Of a stretch of 5,704 nucleotides of DNA, positions 3,411 to 5,704 are shown piece after piece. The notes below the pieces were generated by a model. The model saw nothing but the letters and a program-made list of their open reading frames with translations. It was not told the origin of the DNA and ran no database searches. The translations under genes were made by a program, and so were the position numbers. The stretch comes from Clostridiaceae bacterium (lineage in GTDB: Bacteria > Bacillota > Clostridia > Acetivibrionales > DTU013): contig JAAZKL010000315.1 of NCBI GenBank assembly GCA_012799845.1, positions 1-5,704 of the forward strand. The letters are read 5' to 3'. Positions within the stretch are counted from its first letter, which is position 1. Every line of letters begins with the position of its first letter.

Positions 3411-5704
3411 TTACCTTTCAAATACAGCGATTTTTTTCGATTCCAGTAAGCCGAGCAATTGCTGGTCGGAGACCTGTTTAGCGGACAGCAGCGCACCTGA
3501 GATCCTGTTCCTGTCCAGGAATTCAGCCAGCGAATCTTCATCGATCCCGGAAAAGACTCCCAGGTCCAGCATTATTTTTCGGAATCCCCTGTATTCTGCC
3601 TTTACATAATCTCCAAAATCTTGTATGAGGGGTATTACCTGCGGGCATATACCCGGATGCAATTTGTTCAGCAGTTTCAGGACGTCGATATTTGCATCGC
3701 TGACAGGGACTATCAGAAACGTGTCAGGATGTCCGGCGAGCCATTCCGGGAGCTTGTCGAAACTGCGGCCGTCCGGCATTGCGAGAGATCCATGTCCGTC
3801 TTCGGCCAGTTCGGTGAGATAAAGCCTGGATCCTTTACTGTAGGTTGAGTCAAGAGCGCCGATGATGTCTTCTGCATCATCCATGGTTGCTATATCGACG
3901 ATGGAATCATGCTGCATGAATACATTATCACTATCCTGCCGGATACCGGCCGGACTGTCGCCGGCAACGCCTGGACCCGGGGCGCTGCCCGGACTGATAT
4001 CTTTCAGGAGGTCATTTTCCAGCAGATACGCGCTTTTTGCGATTTCCGTCACAGCCCTTTCATATCCTTCGCGGCAGGTATCAAGGCTGACAGGCTCTCC
4101 GGTTTTCCTGTCCCAGGCCCTGCTGTCTTCGAATATGCCGGTCCTGGCCATTTCAAAAACCTTGTGGTCATCGATGAACGAACCCTTGAGCAGGTAAGTC
4201 TGGGAAACAACAAAGCCTGATTCGGCCTGAAGAAGATCCTGGCCGAACATAACCAGGCTATTTCCGGAAATCCCCATAAGGTTGAGGACAGTCGGCATGA
4301 AATCCACCTGGCCGCCAACGATGTCGACCGTTTCATGTACGCCTGAGCCCGGAATGTGTATGATAAGCGGTATGTTCATCATCTCATTGTAGGTATAGTC
4401 ACGGCCGAGGAAGGCCTTAACACGTTCGGCGGCATCATTTTTGCAGTCAATGCCGAAATGGTCGCCGTATAATACTATCATAGAATTGTCATACAGCCCG
4501 TTTGCCTTCAGGGAGTCTATAAATTCTCCGACTGCCTCGTCCGCGTAACGGGCCGCCTGGATGTAGTCCCCGAACAGCGTATCCCTGTCTTCCGCAAGCA
4601 GTTCGAGTTTTTGGCAGGAGGCAGGCAGCTTGTAAGGTACATGTGAAGAAAGCGTGATGATAAAGCTGTAAAACGGCTGCTCCAGTTTCTTTATGAAATC
4701 GGTCGACTGACTGAAGAAAGATTTGTCTGACAGGCCGAAACCGATTCTTTCATCGATGACGAAGTCCTCTTCGCCGATAAATATGTCGAATCCCTGCCCC
4801 GGATATGCCTTATCCCTGTTCCAGAAGGATTTCTTATAGCCGTGGAAAACGGCCGTCCTGTAGCCTTTCTCCTTCAGGACCAAGGGAAGTCCGTAGAATC
4901 GGTTGCTGTGGTAGATCTCATATACCGGTCCGTATATGACCGGATACAGCGAATTATTTGTTACAAACTCGGCGTCCGACGTATTGCCCCTGCCCAACTG
5001 CTGATAATAACCGCTGAAATATATAGACTCCCCGGCTATGAGCCTGTTGAGGTTCGGCGTGATTTCCTGTCCGTTGTAGACTGCATTGATCAGAAAATTC
5101 TGGAACGCCTCCAGTTGGATCACGATCAGGTTTCTGCCCTCTGCTATCCCGTGCAGACGGCCCTTCCTGCTTAACTCTTCGGCAGCAGCTTTTTCTGATC
5201 CCGGTTCTGACACAGATCCTGACCCTGTTTCTGTGGCCATCTTCATTTTCAGTTCCAGTTCCAGGGCCAATTCCTTTTCTATTTCCGCTGTATTTTCTCT
5301 ATCTGTTTCGGACCTGAAAAGGCTGTCCCTGAAATGCCAGCTGAATATTTCCTGGTGGCTGATCGCTGTCACCAGCCTGCTGCCTGTCGGATTTAATGAA
5401 ATAAATACCAGTGATCCTGCCATTGCTGAAAGCACCAGTATCCGCGGGATCAGGCCTGTCAGGCCGGCACTGCGCTTTCGGTGCTGCCTGTACTTTTTCA
5501 TGAGAAATGCAAAGGCGGCAGGCAGCACCGGATCGATGAACAGGAGCAGATCCGACGGCTTCAGGAGGTCAAGCGCTATTCCTCCGACTTCATTGAGCTT
5601 GCCGGCCTGCGAGACCATGCCAAATGAAAAGAACATATGGAAGTATCTGTTGTATAGCACATTGGTCAGCATCAATACTGAGATCAGAAGGCTAATGACG
5701 CAAT
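3411..5704 (-). CDS. ltaS: LtaS-family lipoteichoic acid synthase / glycerophosphate transferase with extra C-terminal domain, 5' end missing
   Basis: LtaS-type enzymes sit in the membrane and move glycerophosphate from phosphatidylglycerol onto a growing polyglycerolphosphate chain outside the cell. The frame stays open to the window edge, so the TTG at 5675 is not the start and probably about two membrane helices are missing. Numbering from that codon, hydrophobic segments lie before about 20, at 42-59 and at 76-94. An acidic linker (about 120-171) follows, then the extracellular sulfatase-fold domain. All key residues are present: metal ligand Glu189 (IQLEAFQ), nucleophile Thr232 (GRGNTSDAEF), His278 and Trp285/Arg287 (FHGYKKSFWNRD), His345 (SSHVP), and Asp405/His406 (YGDHFG). 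Spacing closely follows Staphylococcus aureus LtaS. After the enzyme domain (to about 555) come a Gly/Pro/Ser linker (560-584) and about 170 extra residues not found in standard LtaS. It is transcribed toward ychF; its promoter is outside the window. Close relatives that act as LTA primases share the same motifs, so the exact role is open. Confidence 0.93.
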   Translation of the reverse strand, partial: CVISLLISVLMLTNVLYNRYFHMFFSFGMVSQAGKLNEVGGIALDLLKPSDLLLFIDPVLPAAFAFLMKKYRQHRKRSAGLTGLIPRILVLSAMAGSLVFISLNPTGSRLVTAISHQEIFSWHFRDSLFRSETDRENTAEIEKELALELELKMKMATETGSGSVSEPGSEKAAAEELSRKGRLHGIAEGRNLIVIQLEAFQNFLINAVYNGQEITPNLNRLIAGESIYFSGYYQQLGRGNTSDAEFVTNNSLYPVIYGPVYEIYHSNRFYGLPLVLKEKGYRTAVFHGYKKSFWNRDKAYPGQGFDIFIGEEDFVIDERIGFGLSDKSFFSQSTDFIKKLEQPFYSFIITLSSHVPYKLPASCQKLELLAEDRDTLFGDYIQAARYADEAVGEFIDSLKANGLYDNSMIVLYGDHFGIDCKNDAAERVKAFLGRDYTYNEMMNIPLIIHIPGSGVHETVDIVGGQVDFMPTVLNLMGISGNSLVMFGQDLLQAESGFVVSQTYLLKGSFIDDHKVFEMARTGIFEDSRAWDRKTGEPVSLDTCREGYERAVTEIAKSAYLLENDLLKDISPGSAPGPGVAGDSPAGIRQDSDNVFMQHDSIVDIATMDDAEDIIGALDSTYSKGSRLYLTELAEDGHGSLAMPDGRSFDKLPEWLAGHPDTFLIVPVSDANIDVLKLLNKLHPGICPQVIPLIQDFGDYVKAEYRGFRKIMLDLGVFSGIDEDSLAEFLDRNRISGALLSAKQVSDQQLLGLLESKKIAVFER
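3414..3923 (-). other. C-terminal degenerate GDPD-like domain of the LtaS-like protein
   Basis: Residues 585-754 follow the order of glycerophosphodiester phosphodiesterase (GDPD) barrels. VFMQHDS (585-591) stands where the first strand and catalytic His-Arg/Gly motif should be. KGSRLYLTELAEDGHGS (614-630) replaces the G-x-x-x-x-E-x-D-x-x-x-T-x-D-G stretch, and PDTFLIVPVSD (650-660) replaces the strand with the catalytic Lys. CPQVIPLI (677-684) resembles the R-I-I-P-Q-I strand, and GFRKIMLDL (697-705) the G-F-x-x-I-I-x-T-L strand. SGALLS (726-731) and KKIAVFER (747-754) resemble the last strands. The metal-binding Glu/Asp, the His pair and the Lys are not conserved, and the protein stops right after the last strand, without the usual terminal strand-helix. 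It is thus probably a non-catalytic binding module. The assignment comes from remembered family patterns, not a search. Confidence 0.6.

Noticed and set aside
3347..3413. Open +1 frame continuing past the stop of the ltaS-like gene for about 22 codons (ends IDYFDNKYIMSFG), considered as a lost C-terminus after a frameshift
   Set aside because: The GDPD-like domain lacks its last strand-helix, so a frameshift was tempting. The extra residues do not resemble the missing part, the stretch is AT-rich, and it contains a near-consensus ychF promoter.
2669..3481. Open frame of 270 codons on the plus strand opposite ychF
   Set aside because: Antisense shadow of ychF that also runs through the ychF promoter and into the ltaS-like gene; no family resemblance.

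Overview
The window looks like chromosomal DNA from a Gram-positive bacterium of the Bacillota, most likely a Clostridia-type organism with roughly balanced base composition (judged by eye, not counted). The evidence is a T-box riboswitch, a lipoteichoic acid synthase family protein, strong AGGAGG-type ribosome binding sites and a CheW chemotaxis adaptor. I cannot name the species. No mobile element, CRISPR array, tRNA or rRNA is visible.

Layout, left to right. Positions 1-234 (+) are the 3' end of a GGDEF-domain (diguanylate cyclase family) gene. A long inverted repeat at 222-267 overlaps its stop codon and separates it from the convergent gene aroF (283-1299, -), a type I-beta DAHP synthase with an N-terminal regulatory domain. 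Bases 1300-1747 hold no gene but are densely functional. On the minus strand they carry a promoter and a complete T-box leader ending in an intrinsic terminator just before aroF. On the plus strand they carry the extended -10 promoter and RBS of cheW (1748-2209, +). After a convergent gap of only 18 bases comes ychF (2228-3316, -), a universally conserved P-loop ATPase, with its own promoter in 3317-3410. From 3411 to the right edge (-) lies an LtaS-family glycerophosphate transferase, cut at its N-terminus by the window edge.

Function. aroF commits carbon to aromatic amino acid synthesis. Its T-box presents UUC in the specifier loop and a UGGU tRNA-end-binding element, so it should respond to uncharged tRNA-Phe. 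Transcription control by Phe charging would then sit on top of the allosteric control expected from the enzyme's N-terminal domain. The GGDEF protein and CheW are signalling proteins that do not form an operon here. The ltaS-like gene belongs to envelope polymer synthesis.

The most unusual element is the C-terminal ~170 residues of the LtaS-like protein. By pattern they resemble a glycerophosphodiester phosphodiesterase (GDPD) barrel whose catalytic residues have been replaced. The result would be a polymer-building enzyme carrying an inactive version of a polymer-degrading domain. This rests on sequence reading alone and needs a profile or structure search.
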